From NCBI RefSeq assembly GCF_000724545.1, contig NZ_JHBV01000005.1, positions 62,001-126,000 of the forward strand: DNA of 64,000 bases, written 5' to 3'. The translations under genes were made by a program, and so were the position numbers. Positions 45,628-54,217 of the stretch are shown one piece after another. Source of the DNA: Aureispira sp. CCB-QB1. GTDB lineage: Bacteria; Bacteroidota; Bacteroidia; Chitinophagales; Saprospiraceae. Every line of letters starts with the position of its first letter. Position 1 is the stretch's first letter. Below the pieces are notes generated by a model. That model made no database searches. It was not told where the DNA came from and was given only the letters and a program-made list of their open reading frames with translations.

Positions 45628-47862
45628 TTATTTTTCTGCCATTGTTTCTAAATTGGAACTAGGGACTTCTTTCCCAAATAGCATGACAGCTCCAAACATC
45701 AAGGCTATTCCAACAACAAAGCTGATGATAAAAGGAATACCAAATGCCGTAGAAACATAGGTCATTGTAATACTAATACTTCCTACTGTCAACGCATAAG
45801 GAAGTTGCGTTTTGACGTGATCTATATGGTTACAATTCGATGCCAGCGAGCTAAGGATGGTTGTATCCGAAATAGGAGAACAATGGTCGCCCAATACAGA
45901 AGCAGCTAAAACCACTGCAATGACATTATACAGCAACTCCATTGCCGTTTCTAGTGGCAAACCTGCGTTTTGGCTGATACTCCAACAAAGAGGAATAGCG
46001 ATTGGGTATAAAATAGCCATGGTACTCCAACTTGACCCTGTTGAAAAAGCGATGACAGCAGCCAAAATAAACACAACAACAGGAACCATATAAGGACTCA
46101 AACTATCTCCCAAGGTAGTCGTTAAAAATTCTGCGGTAGATAACTCTTCTGTTGTCGTTGCCAAAGCCCATGCTAAAATCAAAATCAACAAGGCTGGCAT
46201 CATTGTTTTGAACCCAGCGACAACCGTTTCAATAGCGTCCGAAAGTTTCATAATACCCTGAGCTACTGTCAAAATCAATGCTAAGACAATAGCCGACATA
46301 GACGCCCAAAGCAATGCGGCATAAGAGTCAGAGTTTCCTATTAAGATACCCATTTTTCGAACAAAACCTGCCTCTCCTGAAGATTCCAGCAGTTGCATTT
46401 TTGACCAAACTTCCCCCCATCCATTGTGCGCTACCTGTACTCCATTTTCTACTAATGCACTATACGAAGCCTGCATCCCTGTATCAATCAACCCCATCAA
46501 AGTTCCGAACACGACCATTAAAATTGGTAAGAATCCGTTTATCCAACGATGTGGCGCTCCTTCCACAGGTTCTAACTCTTCCATATCATCGTCACTTAAT
46601 GCTTCTCCCTCAGTATCAAACACACGACCAGTTGTTCTTGCGCGGCACTCCGCTTTATACATTCCTCCATAATCTCTTCCTGTAAAAATAATGATTAGAA
46701 TAAAAATCAATGTAAAAAACGAATAAAACGAATAAGGCAACGAACTCAAAAACATAGAGTACGCAGATGGAGGATTCTCCAAGCCAGACAACAAGGGCAT
46801 TGCATCACTGATATAGTTCAACTCTGCTCCAATCCAAGTGGTTATAAAAGCAACCGCAGATATAGGTGCGGCAGTACTATCGACAATATAAGCTAATTTT
46901 TCTCTCGATATTTTGTACTTATCGGTCAATGGACGAATCGTATTTCCGACAATTAAGCTATTGGCATAATCGTCGAAAAAGATAGCAACTCCCAACAACC
47001 AAGCGACAAATTGAGTGCTTTTAGGGCCCTTCGCCAAAGGTGCCAGCTTTTTTACCACACCTGCCATTCCTCCATTTCTAGAAATAATAGCAACCACTCC
47101 TCCTATCATAATTGAAAATACAATGACGGACAAATGGCTCGAATTATTCAAGGCTCCAATAATATAATGGTCAATAACACTAAAGAAGCTTTTAAGCAAA
47201 CCATAGGGTGTTAGTTGCATCCCTCCAATGACCCAAGCTCCTGCCAAAATCCCCATAAATAAAGCCAATAATACTTGGCGGAAAATCAAAGCTAAAAAGA
47301 TGGCTACTAGTGGCGGTATAATTGACCACCACAAGGGAATGGCTTGAATACGCAAGCCTCCATTTTTATATTTTTGCACGTGCACTAACTGTGTGTGCTG
47401 GTTGTCTAGACAAATAATTTCGTCTTCTTTGGGATGAGTTAATGGATCACAATCTGCACAATTTTTAACTTTGCAAGCTCTGTATTTTGAGCGTACAGAT
47501 ACTAATTCTCCTGCATAGGAAGCCTCATAATCCAAATGAGCAACGCCCTTTTCAAATAGAACAACTTTTGTCGACCCACCGAGTTCTATTGTTGAGGCAA
47601 ACTGATTCGGAATGGTTGACTGTCGGTAAACGTTCTTAGCTATAATGGTTAACTGATTGGCTTCAAACTGTAAATCAAAATCCAAAAGCCCTAAGGTATC
47701 TATAACAGGTCGTGTTGGTTCGGGATCAGCTTGAACAATTGAATTGCTATCAACGTTGTTTAAAGTATCTACTTGCTGAACAGTATTGCTATCGGTTGGA
47801 TTTTGAGCAAAGATGGCAGTTATACTCAAAATAATGAACAAAAAAGTAACTATAAGTCTCAT
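45628..47862 (-). CDS. NhaC-type Na+/H+ antiporter with an exported N-terminal domain
   Basis: A 744-residue protein. It starts with a cleavable signal peptide (MRLIVTFLFIILSITAIFAQ), then a periplasmic domain (about 25-170) with ACKVKNCADCDP and Thr/Asp-rich linkers. The core (about 180-735) is an ion transporter of the NhaC family with roughly twelve helices. Family landmarks are WVIGGMQLTPYGLLKSF, FFDDYANSLIVGNTIRPLTD, SREKLAYIVDSTAAPISAVAFITTWIGAE and FSTGSSWSTMAILYPIAIPLCW. It probably exchanges sodium for protons or carries a small carboxylate. The N-terminal domain is not part of NhaC. The MORN protein gene follows after 8 bases. Confidence 0.9.
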   Translation of the reverse strand: MRLIVTFLFIILSITAIFAQNPTDSNTVQQVDTLNNVDSNSIVQADPEPTRPVIDTLGLLDFDLQFEANQLTIIAKNVYRQSTIPNQFASTIELGGSTKVVLFEKGVAHLDYEASYAGELVSVRSKYRACKVKNCADCDPLTHPKEDEIICLDNQHTQLVHVQKYKNGGLRIQAIPLWWSIIPPLVAIFLALIFRQVLLALFMGILAGAWVIGGMQLTPYGLLKSFFSVIDHYIIGALNNSSHLSVIVFSIMIGGVVAIISRNGGMAGVVKKLAPLAKGPKSTQFVAWLLGVAIFFDDYANSLIVGNTIRPLTDKYKISREKLAYIVDSTAAPISAVAFITTWIGAELNYISDAMPLLSGLENPPSAYSMFLSSLPYSFYSFFTLIFILIIIFTGRDYGGMYKAECRARTTGRVFDTEGEALSDDDMEELEPVEGAPHRWINGFLPILMVVFGTLMGLIDTGMQASYSALVENGVQVAHNGWGEVWSKMQLLESSGEAGFVRKMGILIGNSDSYAALLWASMSAIVLALILTVAQGIMKLSDAIETVVAGFKTMMPALLILILAWALATTTEELSTAEFLTTTLGDSLSPYMVPVVVFILAAVIAFSTGSSWSTMAILYPIAIPLCWSISQNAGLPLETAMELLYNVIAVVLAASVLGDHCSPISDTTILSSLASNCNHIDHVKTQLPYALTVGSISITMTYVSTAFGIPFIISFVVGIALMFGAVMLFGKEVPSSNLETMAEK

Positions 47863-48339
47863 TGTGCGTTTTTACTTAAAAGAGAAGTATGAAGTTCTAT
47901 CAATTTAACATGTGAGTAGAAGTATAAAAGTTAATATTGGACTACTTCATGTTAAAATTGTGTAATAAAGGTAATATTTTTTTGAAAACAGATGAAGTTA
48001 GTTCTATCCTAAATTAGAATCATCTATTTATTTGCGCTTATTGCATCCCAACAAAAGCATACAGCACAAAGAATTAAAGGCAACCAAAACCAATTCAGCC
48101 CAAACGACTGGTTAAACACTCTTAGTAAGAACTGTTTAGCCTATACCAAGAGTAAATCAATAAACAATAGCATATTGAACCTTTACGATTCGCTTGATAT
48201 AATCATTAATATAAGGCTCAAAATTTTGCAATTTGCCCGATTCGCTCTATTTTTCTAGGGATATGCTTTTCGTAGAAGCAATCTCCCCCATTCAACACAG
48301 AGCAATTTACCTGTGGATGTTAAACTAAATTAATTTATT
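47863..48339. other. Intergenic region between divergent genes
   Basis: No gene was seen in these 477 bases. It holds the promoter of the plus-strand lipoprotein gene (see 48225-48255). Nothing else was recognised. Confidence 0.5.
48225..48255 (+). promoter_or_regulatory. Candidate promoter of the lipoprotein gene at 48340
   Basis: TTTG (48225-48228), a 19-base spacer, then TATTTTTC (48248-48255), one base from TAnnTTTG. Spacing is exactly as expected for the Bacteroidota sigma factor, about 85 bases before the ATG. Confidence 0.5.
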
Positions 48340-48942
48340 ATGATAAGATACCTATTAATATTATCTACCGTTTTATTGATTGTAAGTTGTAAAAAGAAAT
48401 ATAGTTCTTCGGATACAACGGATGCTACAGATTCGACGCAAGTTGATTCTAACACCTTGGTTTCGGATGTCAACTGGGGTGATGAGGAGGAAGCTATTTA
48501 TGTTGAAGAAGAACCCGAAAAGAAAAAGCGCACTCATCGTTCTTCCTCTAACCGTAACCATCGTAGTGGTGGTGGAGGTGGCACTGCCGACACAGATGTT
48601 GATGTGATTAAATACAAAAACCATACTCGAGATGGGGATCGTCCTAGTGATTTTGCAACAGCCATTATCTATCCTGCTATTCGTATGGTTTATAGCGACA
48701 ACTTTGCAAAACCCAAGGCTACTGTTTTGAATGCTCAAAAAGATGGAGAGCGTCATACGATTGACTTGGCCATCACATGGAAAGATCATTGGACTCCTAA
48801 ATATAAAATCGAAGGCACTTTAGAAGTTAATACAGATGGTAGCGATGCCAAATTTACGATCACCAATAAAAACACCGAAGCCGAAGTGCTTGAACTTACC
48901 GAAGATAATTTTCAAACGGAAATCACACTACCTTCGTTATAA
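48340..48942 (+). CDS. Small lipoprotein of unknown function
   Basis: A 200-residue lipoprotein: lipobox LLIVSC with the acylated cysteine at about residue 17. Then a low-complexity Thr/Asp/Ser region (TTDATDST), an acidic-basic segment EEPEKKKRTHRSSSNRNH and a glycine run (RSGGGGGTAD). The C-terminal 100 residues look beta-rich (ATAIIYPAIRMVY, HTIDLAITWKDHWTPKYKIEGTLEVN). Not assigned. A strong terminator follows. Confidence 0.7.
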   Translation: MIRYLLILSTVLLIVSCKKKYSSSDTTDATDSTQVDSNTLVSDVNWGDEEEAIYVEEEPEKKKRTHRSSSNRNHRSGGGGGTADTDVDVIKYKNHTRDGDRPSDFATAIIYPAIRMVYSDNFAKPKATVLNAQKDGERHTIDLAITWKDHWTPKYKIEGTLEVNTDGSDAKFTITNKNTEAEVLELTEDNFQTEITLPSL

Positions 48943-48974
48943 TCTGATAAAATACCCCCACTTATACTTCCCAG

Positions 48975-49018
48975 CCTGTCCGTTTTAACCATTCTTTTAT
49001 ATGGTTAAAATAGACAGG
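48975..49018 (+). terminator. Terminator after the lipoprotein gene
   Basis: A stem of CCTGTC (48975-48980) with GACAGG (49013-49018) and TTTTAACCAT with ATGGTTAAAA (49001-49010), interrupted by a 2-base bulge on each side, followed by TTGTTTTATTTTG. Confidence 0.75.
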
Positions 49019-49126
49019 TTGTTTTATTTTGATTTGGAATCATTTTTGGTTTTTGCTTAACTTTATTTAGAAGTCATACACGTTTCAGTTGAGTCAACTA
49101 CAAAACATAATATATACAATCTAACT

Positions 49127-50641
49127 ATGAAATTACAAGTACCTTATTTACCTTTTATTACAAAATCATTCTTTTCTCTACCTTTTATTGTAGTCTATTT
49201 ATTACTACTTTTCACTAATTTTAGTCATGCTCAAGATCAAAAAATACTAAAAGGAAAACAAATATCAGGAACAACCATTAATGACGAGCAATTAACATTT
49301 TTGATGAGCCATCAGGAAGCTCTCAAAGAATTTGAAAAGCCTGCTTCTTTGAGTATGATGGAAATTCCAGTTAAAGTACATATTGTCAAAAGTACGACCT
49401 CCAATTCTGCCAGTATCGAAGAGATTAAAGAAGCCTTTGCCAAACTCAACAAATACTTTGTGCAAATTTATGTCCAATTTGTTCCATTGGGTGACTTTAA
49501 CTATATCTCAAATGACAAGTATTTTGACTTTAACAAGGAAGATGAAAATGCTCTTTGTGGCAGTAACGATTCTAAAAATGTCATCAACTTGTATATTGTT
49601 GGAAGTATTTCAGACGGTCCCCTAAAATTCTGTGGTTATACATATTATCCTGAGGATTTAGAAAAAAATACGGATCGTATATTCCTAGCCAACGAATGTT
49701 TATCAGATGGTGTTTCGCTCGCTCGTCAAATGGGACACTATTTTACATTGTTCTCTACTTCTGGACTCAATGTATCTGAAACGCAAGAGTGGGTGAATGG
49801 CGAAAACTGTGCAACCGAAGGAGACTTGATTTGCGACACGCCAGCTGATCCTGGTTTGGATTTAAGTTCTGTTGATGATCGTTGTGGGTATATTGGAAAA
49901 AAACAAGATCAATCGGGCAGAAAACGTTTTTATAAGCCAGATACCAAAAACTTAATGTCTGATAATCCTCGTTTGTATTGCTGCGATCATTTTACAGAGC
50001 AACAATATCAAAAAATGCTTTATGCTGCCATCAATCTAAGAAATTACTTAACCTTTCCTAAAAGTCAATACTCCAAACGTCAATTAAAAGTTTTAGCAGC
50101 CGAAAAAGGTTTGAGTGGGCAAGTTTCGGTCTTTATGCAAGGAACTGAAATGCCTGTGGTTCGCAATGGGAATATGTATATCAACGAAAAAGAACTTTAT
50201 CCAACCAATACCACCTACAACATTGCTGTTGTCAACAATCAAAAAGGCTATATTTATGTCATTGAAGGCGATGCAGAAAGAGGCATTTATTTGCAATACC
50301 CCAAAAAAGGAGACAAAGTATTTTTTAAAGGAGAAACAACAGCTGAATTTATTGTTCCCTCTAATTTAGAACGTCTAAAAGTAGACGAACTAAAAGGTAA
50401 GGACGGAAAAAATCATATTGTTGTTTTATTCTCAAAAAAGCAATTAAGAATCGAGCAGCTTATTGATGAAATGAATAGCATAGAGGAGTATTTGGATGTC
50501 GTTCAACGAATATATACCGTTATTGGAACGGATTTGATTCCTTCTAAAAACTTAGTCTATCAAAAAAATGGCATCCAAGTTCAAGGAATTGCAACCGATC
50601 AACAAATCATGCCTGTTATCATTGAATACAAACAACCATAA
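49127..50641 (+). CDS. Exported M43 (pappalysin)-like protein with a degenerate zinc site
   Basis: A 504-residue exported protein (hydrophobic signal to about residue 35, ending SHAQ). Residues about 75-305 follow the M43 plan: IPVKVHIVKS, FAKLNKYFVQIYVQF, NVINLYIVGSI, TDRIFLANEC, GENCATEGDLICDTPADPG and the Met-turn region KNLMSDNPRLYCC...FTEQQYQKM. But the site that should read HExxHxxGxxH reads RQMGHYFTLFS at residues 200-210 (H200R, E201Q, G207T, H210S). Only H204 is kept. So the protease is probably inactive and may bind a partner or ligand instead. The C-terminal 180 residues (GLSGQVSVFMQGTEMPVV, KKGDKVFFKGE) contain possible carboxypeptidase-regulatory-like strands. Confidence 0.75.
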   Translation: MKLQVPYLPFITKSFFSLPFIVVYLLLLFTNFSHAQDQKILKGKQISGTTINDEQLTFLMSHQEALKEFEKPASLSMMEIPVKVHIVKSTTSNSASIEEIKEAFAKLNKYFVQIYVQFVPLGDFNYISNDKYFDFNKEDENALCGSNDSKNVINLYIVGSISDGPLKFCGYTYYPEDLEKNTDRIFLANECLSDGVSLARQMGHYFTLFSTSGLNVSETQEWVNGENCATEGDLICDTPADPGLDLSSVDDRCGYIGKKQDQSGRKRFYKPDTKNLMSDNPRLYCCDHFTEQQYQKMLYAAINLRNYLTFPKSQYSKRQLKVLAAEKGLSGQVSVFMQGTEMPVVRNGNMYINEKELYPTNTTYNIAVVNNQKGYIYVIEGDAERGIYLQYPKKGDKVFFKGETTAEFIVPSNLERLKVDELKGKDGKNHIVVLFSKKQLRIEQLIDEMNSIEEYLDVVQRIYTVIGTDLIPSKNLVYQKNGIQVQGIATDQQIMPVIIEYKQP

Positions 50642-50929
50642 GTTTGCTACAAAAATTGTGAGCTCACCCCAAAAACACCTAAACCCCTAATTTACAATAC
50701 CTTAAAACAAAAACAATTTCTTAAACTAACAAAAAGCGACGCGATTCAGGCTAATATAAATTACTTGTTTTTTGAATTTGAAATCCAATAGAATAGTTTT
50801 TGTTTCTTTAGTAGACATCTATCATTTTGTGTCCTTTGATAACATACTTCATGATTTTTATTTAACAGCCAAAGGACTTTATTTCTTAACAACTTTGGAT
50901 TTGAACATCCTTTACAAAGCGTTAATTCA

Positions 50930-52717
50930 ATGAAAAATATCCTATTTCTACTCTTATTCCTTTGTTGCTATACCGCACAATTAACTGCACAACGAGAATT
51001 TGAATACATCAATCCTCCTAGTATACAACATCAAGATTATACCATTGACATTGATAATATTATCTCTAAAGAGGATTATTGCAAATTTAGATTAACCATT
51101 TATAACAACACCGAGTATTACCAAGCTTTTGATTTGAGCAAAGTAGGTTTTATTTATGAAAATATTGGAACTTATTACCCAAAGAAAGGCACTATTAAAA
51201 TTATTCCTCCTGATGAAAAGATTTCTCATACAATACGAATTGATGGCAACATGAATTATATGGTCGAGCAATTCCAAGTTGCCCTAGAAGGCTTGTTCTA
51301 CGCTTCTGGTGGTACTCCTGTAGAAGTCGCAGCTCGCTCTTTAGAAGCTGGTAAAGCAATTGATTCCAAACAACTAGAAGTCGAAATCAAAAAGGTGAAT
51401 AACAAAAAAGGACGTTTTAGTTTTGCGATGAATGGTCAGTATAAGGGGGGCAAAAAAGAGTTTGTGACAATTGATCCTACTGAATTAAAGGCAACAGATG
51501 CCGAGCAACAATCTATTGATGCCAAGGTGGGAAATAAAAAGCGTTTGGTGCTTCAAAACGGCAAAAAATTCAACATCAATGGCGACTTTGAGAGCAATAG
51601 CTCTTCTCTTCAGTTAGATTGGACAGATGTTATTACTAGCTATACCTTGACAGCACAACCCAAAACAGTTGTATCTATTTATCATACAGCACCTGTATCG
51701 ACTCCCGCTGTTACTTCAACAACAACGACCACGACGACTCAAACAGTTCAAACAGTAGAAACGGCATCCAACACACCAACTCCAACTCCTACGCCTACGC
51801 CTACGCCTAGACCTGCGGCTAAAAACAATTGCGCGCCACACGTTGCTCCCTTGGGAGGGCAACCTGTCAAAATTACAATTTTCTCAGAAGAGGGCGAGTG
51901 TTTTCAAGTACGAGCATTGGGACAATACGTAAATCCAAATTATGCTAGTAGGGTTACCTTTGGTTTCCCTATTGTTGGAAAAGTTGCGATAACAATGGAA
52001 AATGGCGCTACATTCGATAAAAGCATTTTATTGAATAATGATATTTATGAGGTAACGTACAAAATTAAGAAAAACAAGAAAGGTAAGTATGTTACCAAAA
52101 TGCTATTAGGCACTGTTGGTTCTACTGGACCTACCGCTCAAGAATTAGCAGAACAATCTGCTGCGAATTTAGAAAAATTCAAACGTGAGCAAGAAGCTAA
52201 AAGCAACGCCCAACTAGAGGATCATAGAAGAAGAATTGCGGCATTAGATGCTAAGACTGAAACAAAAACAGAAACCTATAGTAACAACAATAGCAACAAT
52301 TCAAGCTATTCGAGCAGTTCGAGTCATTCAACAACCTCTTCTTCTATTTCCAATAATAATCGCAGTAGCTCCAGCAAAAGAATGTCTGGGCAAATGCATT
52401 TAAGATTTATGGAAGGTTCTACTCCATTGACCAATATGCGTGTAGAAGTGAGTACGCTCTCTGGATGGACAGGTTCTGGTGTAACCGACTCCAATGGTGA
52501 TGTGTATATTGATGCAACCAATTTGAATACTAAAAACATTAACATTTACGCCAAAAATAGTAGAGCAGAATACAAACTAGCTAATATTGTAAAACTTGAT
52601 GATAACTTGTTTGCTTTGATTGAACCTGCTACTTTATTATTAAATACGACAAATAAAATGATTAATGCCGCCGAATCGGGTGATACTGATGCTATCTTAG
52701 AAGATATGGGTTGGTAA
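50930..52717 (+). CDS. Exported protein with Pro-Thr and Ser-rich linkers
   Basis: A 595-residue exported protein with signal peptide (NILFLLLFLCCYTAQLTAQ). Residues 20-240 form a beta-rich domain. A low-complexity stretch follows at about 255-295 with TTTTTT and TPTPTPTPTPTP. A second globular region lies at about 300-400 (APLGGQPVKITIFSEEGECFQVRALGQYV). Residues about 455-490 are a Ser/Asn-rich run. The last 100 residues (GQMHLRFMEGSTPLTNMRVEVSTLSGWTGSGVTDSNGDVYIDA) look like a carboxypeptidase-regulatory or CarboxypepD-type domain. No named family. The Pro-Thr tract may act as a spacer to hold the protein away from the surface. Confidence 0.7.
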   Translation: MKNILFLLLFLCCYTAQLTAQREFEYINPPSIQHQDYTIDIDNIISKEDYCKFRLTIYNNTEYYQAFDLSKVGFIYENIGTYYPKKGTIKIIPPDEKISHTIRIDGNMNYMVEQFQVALEGLFYASGGTPVEVAARSLEAGKAIDSKQLEVEIKKVNNKKGRFSFAMNGQYKGGKKEFVTIDPTELKATDAEQQSIDAKVGNKKRLVLQNGKKFNINGDFESNSSSLQLDWTDVITSYTLTAQPKTVVSIYHTAPVSTPAVTSTTTTTTTQTVQTVETASNTPTPTPTPTPTPRPAAKNNCAPHVAPLGGQPVKITIFSEEGECFQVRALGQYVNPNYASRVTFGFPIVGKVAITMENGATFDKSILLNNDIYEVTYKIKKNKKGKYVTKMLLGTVGSTGPTAQELAEQSAANLEKFKREQEAKSNAQLEDHRRRIAALDAKTETKTETYSNNNSNNSSYSSSSSHSTTSSSISNNNRSSSSKRMSGQMHLRFMEGSTPLTNMRVEVSTLSGWTGSGVTDSNGDVYIDATNLNTKNINIYAKNSRAEYKLANIVKLDDNLFALIEPATLLLNTTNKMINAAESGDTDAILEDMGW

Positions 52718-52753
52718 GAATGCCATCAAAATAGTCACACGACCAAACCTGAG

Positions 52754-52860
52754 GGTTGAATGGAAGGTTTTTATAATAAGTAATCGTTCAAAAAATAATA
52801 ACAAAAAATGAGATTATTTTTTCTGACCTCTTACTTAATGCCGAACATTCAACCTTTTTT
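52754..52860 (+). terminator. Terminator arms with the family 2 element in the loop
   Basis: The arms 52754-52762 and 52846-52854 pair perfectly and TTTTTT follows. It lies 37 bases after the stop at 52717. The 83-base loop contains the family 2 element. The hairpin could still fold, but with a much longer loop, so its strength is uncertain. Confidence 0.5.
52777..52837 (-). repeat. Short dispersed element, family 2 copy 1
   Basis: A 61-bp element with 7-bp terminal inverted repeats TAAGTAA (52777-52783) and TTACTTA (52831-52837). Its reverse complement is nearly the same as 55617-55679. It is inserted in the loop of a hairpin whose arms GGTTGAATG (52754-52762) and CATTCAACC (52846-52854) are perfect and are followed by TTTTTT. 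Confidence 0.8.
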
Positions 52861-52880
52861 AATTTCACAATTGCCCCCCA

Positions 52881-53894
52881 TCAAAGCCAAGGTAATTGTA
52901 TGCTGTCTGGTGTGTTATAATACGCTCTTGCTTTTATTTGAGCATCTTTGGGTACTTCTTCTAAAGTCAAAACAGGCGACAAACAAACATCCTTTTCAGC
53001 TGCCCAATCAGCCCATTCTTCCCTAGTTTTGGTCAAAAATAAGGCTTCTACCAAGTCATAAGCAAAAACAGAAGTTGATAATTCCCCAAAGTGCTCTCGT
53101 TGCCAATCGGGTTTTTCAACTGCCAAACAAAAGCGATTCCAGAAACGGACTTCTAATGCCCCCAAAGCAACCCACTGCCCTCCCTTACATGGATACACAT
53201 TGTAATTAACTAGACCTCCATTTAACAAACGTATTTCTTGGGGATTGACTCCGCCTAATAACTGCGCATACGGAAAGGTTAACAAAGGAGCGACACCATC
53301 TAGCATAGCGATATCTATATATTGTCCCTTACCTTCTACAAGTGCTGCTAGGCAAGCGGTTACTAACATATATGAACCGCCTGCAACATCTGCAATTTGT
53401 ACACCAGGAATAACAGGCTTTCCTCGTTCATCTCTAATTAAATCTAGAACTCCTGTACATGCCAAATAATTCAAATCATGCCCCGCTTTCAACGCATAAG
53501 GACCTTTTTGACCGTATCCAGTCAACGAAATATAAATCAAATTAGGGTTTACCTTTTTCAAATCTTCGTAAGCCAAGCCCCAACGCTGCATCACCTCTGG
53601 TCGAAATTGTTCCACCAAGATATCTGCTTCTCGAACCATTTGCAAAATTTGGGGTCGATGCTCTTTAGATCGGTAATCAATGATAATAGATTTCTTTGTA
53701 GCATTCAACATCGTATACAACAGAGCCTCTCCATTTTTAAAGGGGGGATAATGACGTGTTTCATCCAACTTAGAGGGATGTTCTATTTTGATAACTTCTG
53801 CCCCCATTTTTGCCAATAAATCTGTTGCCAAGGGACCAGGTAGCAACAAACTAAAGTCTAAAATTCGTTTCCCTTTTAATGCGTTTGATAACAT
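52881..53894 (-). CDS. Family III CoA-transferase / alpha-methylacyl-CoA racemase
   Basis: A 337-residue CaiB/BaiF enzyme from the ATG at 53894. It starts LSNALKGKRILDFSLLLPGPLATDLLAKMGAEVIKIEHP and continues with NATKKSIIIDYRS, VREADILVEQFRPEVMQRWGL and YISLTGYGQKGPYALKAGHDLNYLACTGVL. The His of AGHDLNY and the Asp of QIADVAGGSY match the catalytic pair of alpha-methylacyl-CoA racemase better than the CoA-transferase Asp. So racemisation of branched acyl-CoA is favoured. A longer reading to 53987 would add 31 residues that are not family-like. It stands alone on this strand. Confidence 0.85.
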   Translation of the reverse strand: MLSNALKGKRILDFSLLLPGPLATDLLAKMGAEVIKIEHPSKLDETRHYPPFKNGEALLYTMLNATKKSIIIDYRSKEHRPQILQMVREADILVEQFRPEVMQRWGLAYEDLKKVNPNLIYISLTGYGQKGPYALKAGHDLNYLACTGVLDLIRDERGKPVIPGVQIADVAGGSYMLVTACLAALVEGKGQYIDIAMLDGVAPLLTFPYAQLLGGVNPQEIRLLNGGLVNYNVYPCKGGQWVALGALEVRFWNRFCLAVEKPDWQREHFGELSTSVFAYDLVEALFLTKTREEWADWAAEKDVCLSPVLTLEEVPKDAQIKARAYYNTPDSIQLPWL

Positions 53895-54217
53895 GTTTTT
53901 ATTTTTAATAGTCGGCTGATTGTCTACGGTGCTACTTCGTGATTTAAGCAGACTAATGTACTTTAAATCATTAACTTTTATTAACACCTAACTTAAATTT
54001 TTAATAAAGCTACTTTATTTATAACTAAAAATTTAGTTATTCTTATATTTGGATAGTAAGGAATCGATCTCAATACAAATTTTGATGACATACTTGCCTC
54101 AAGCACCTCCAATAACCATTGTTTTACGTCGTGCCCAAATCAGTAATTTTTGTAGTCTACTTAAATCGTTAAAAGATTCCAATTAAGCAACATTTTTATT
54201 ATCAAAAAAAACATCCA
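53895..54217. other. Intergenic region between divergent genes
   Basis: A 323-base region with no gene. It contains a core fragment of repeat family 1 (GTGCTACTTCGTGATTT, about 53929-53945) and a perfect TAnnTTTG (TATATTTG, 54044-54051) 174 bases before the amidohydrolase start; the latter lacks a clear TTG partner. Confidence 0.4.

Noticed and set aside
51775-51815. Short tandem repeat of CCTACG-like units as a phase-variation switch
   Set aside because: It codes for Thr-Pro repeats of six bases per unit, so length changes would stay in frame.
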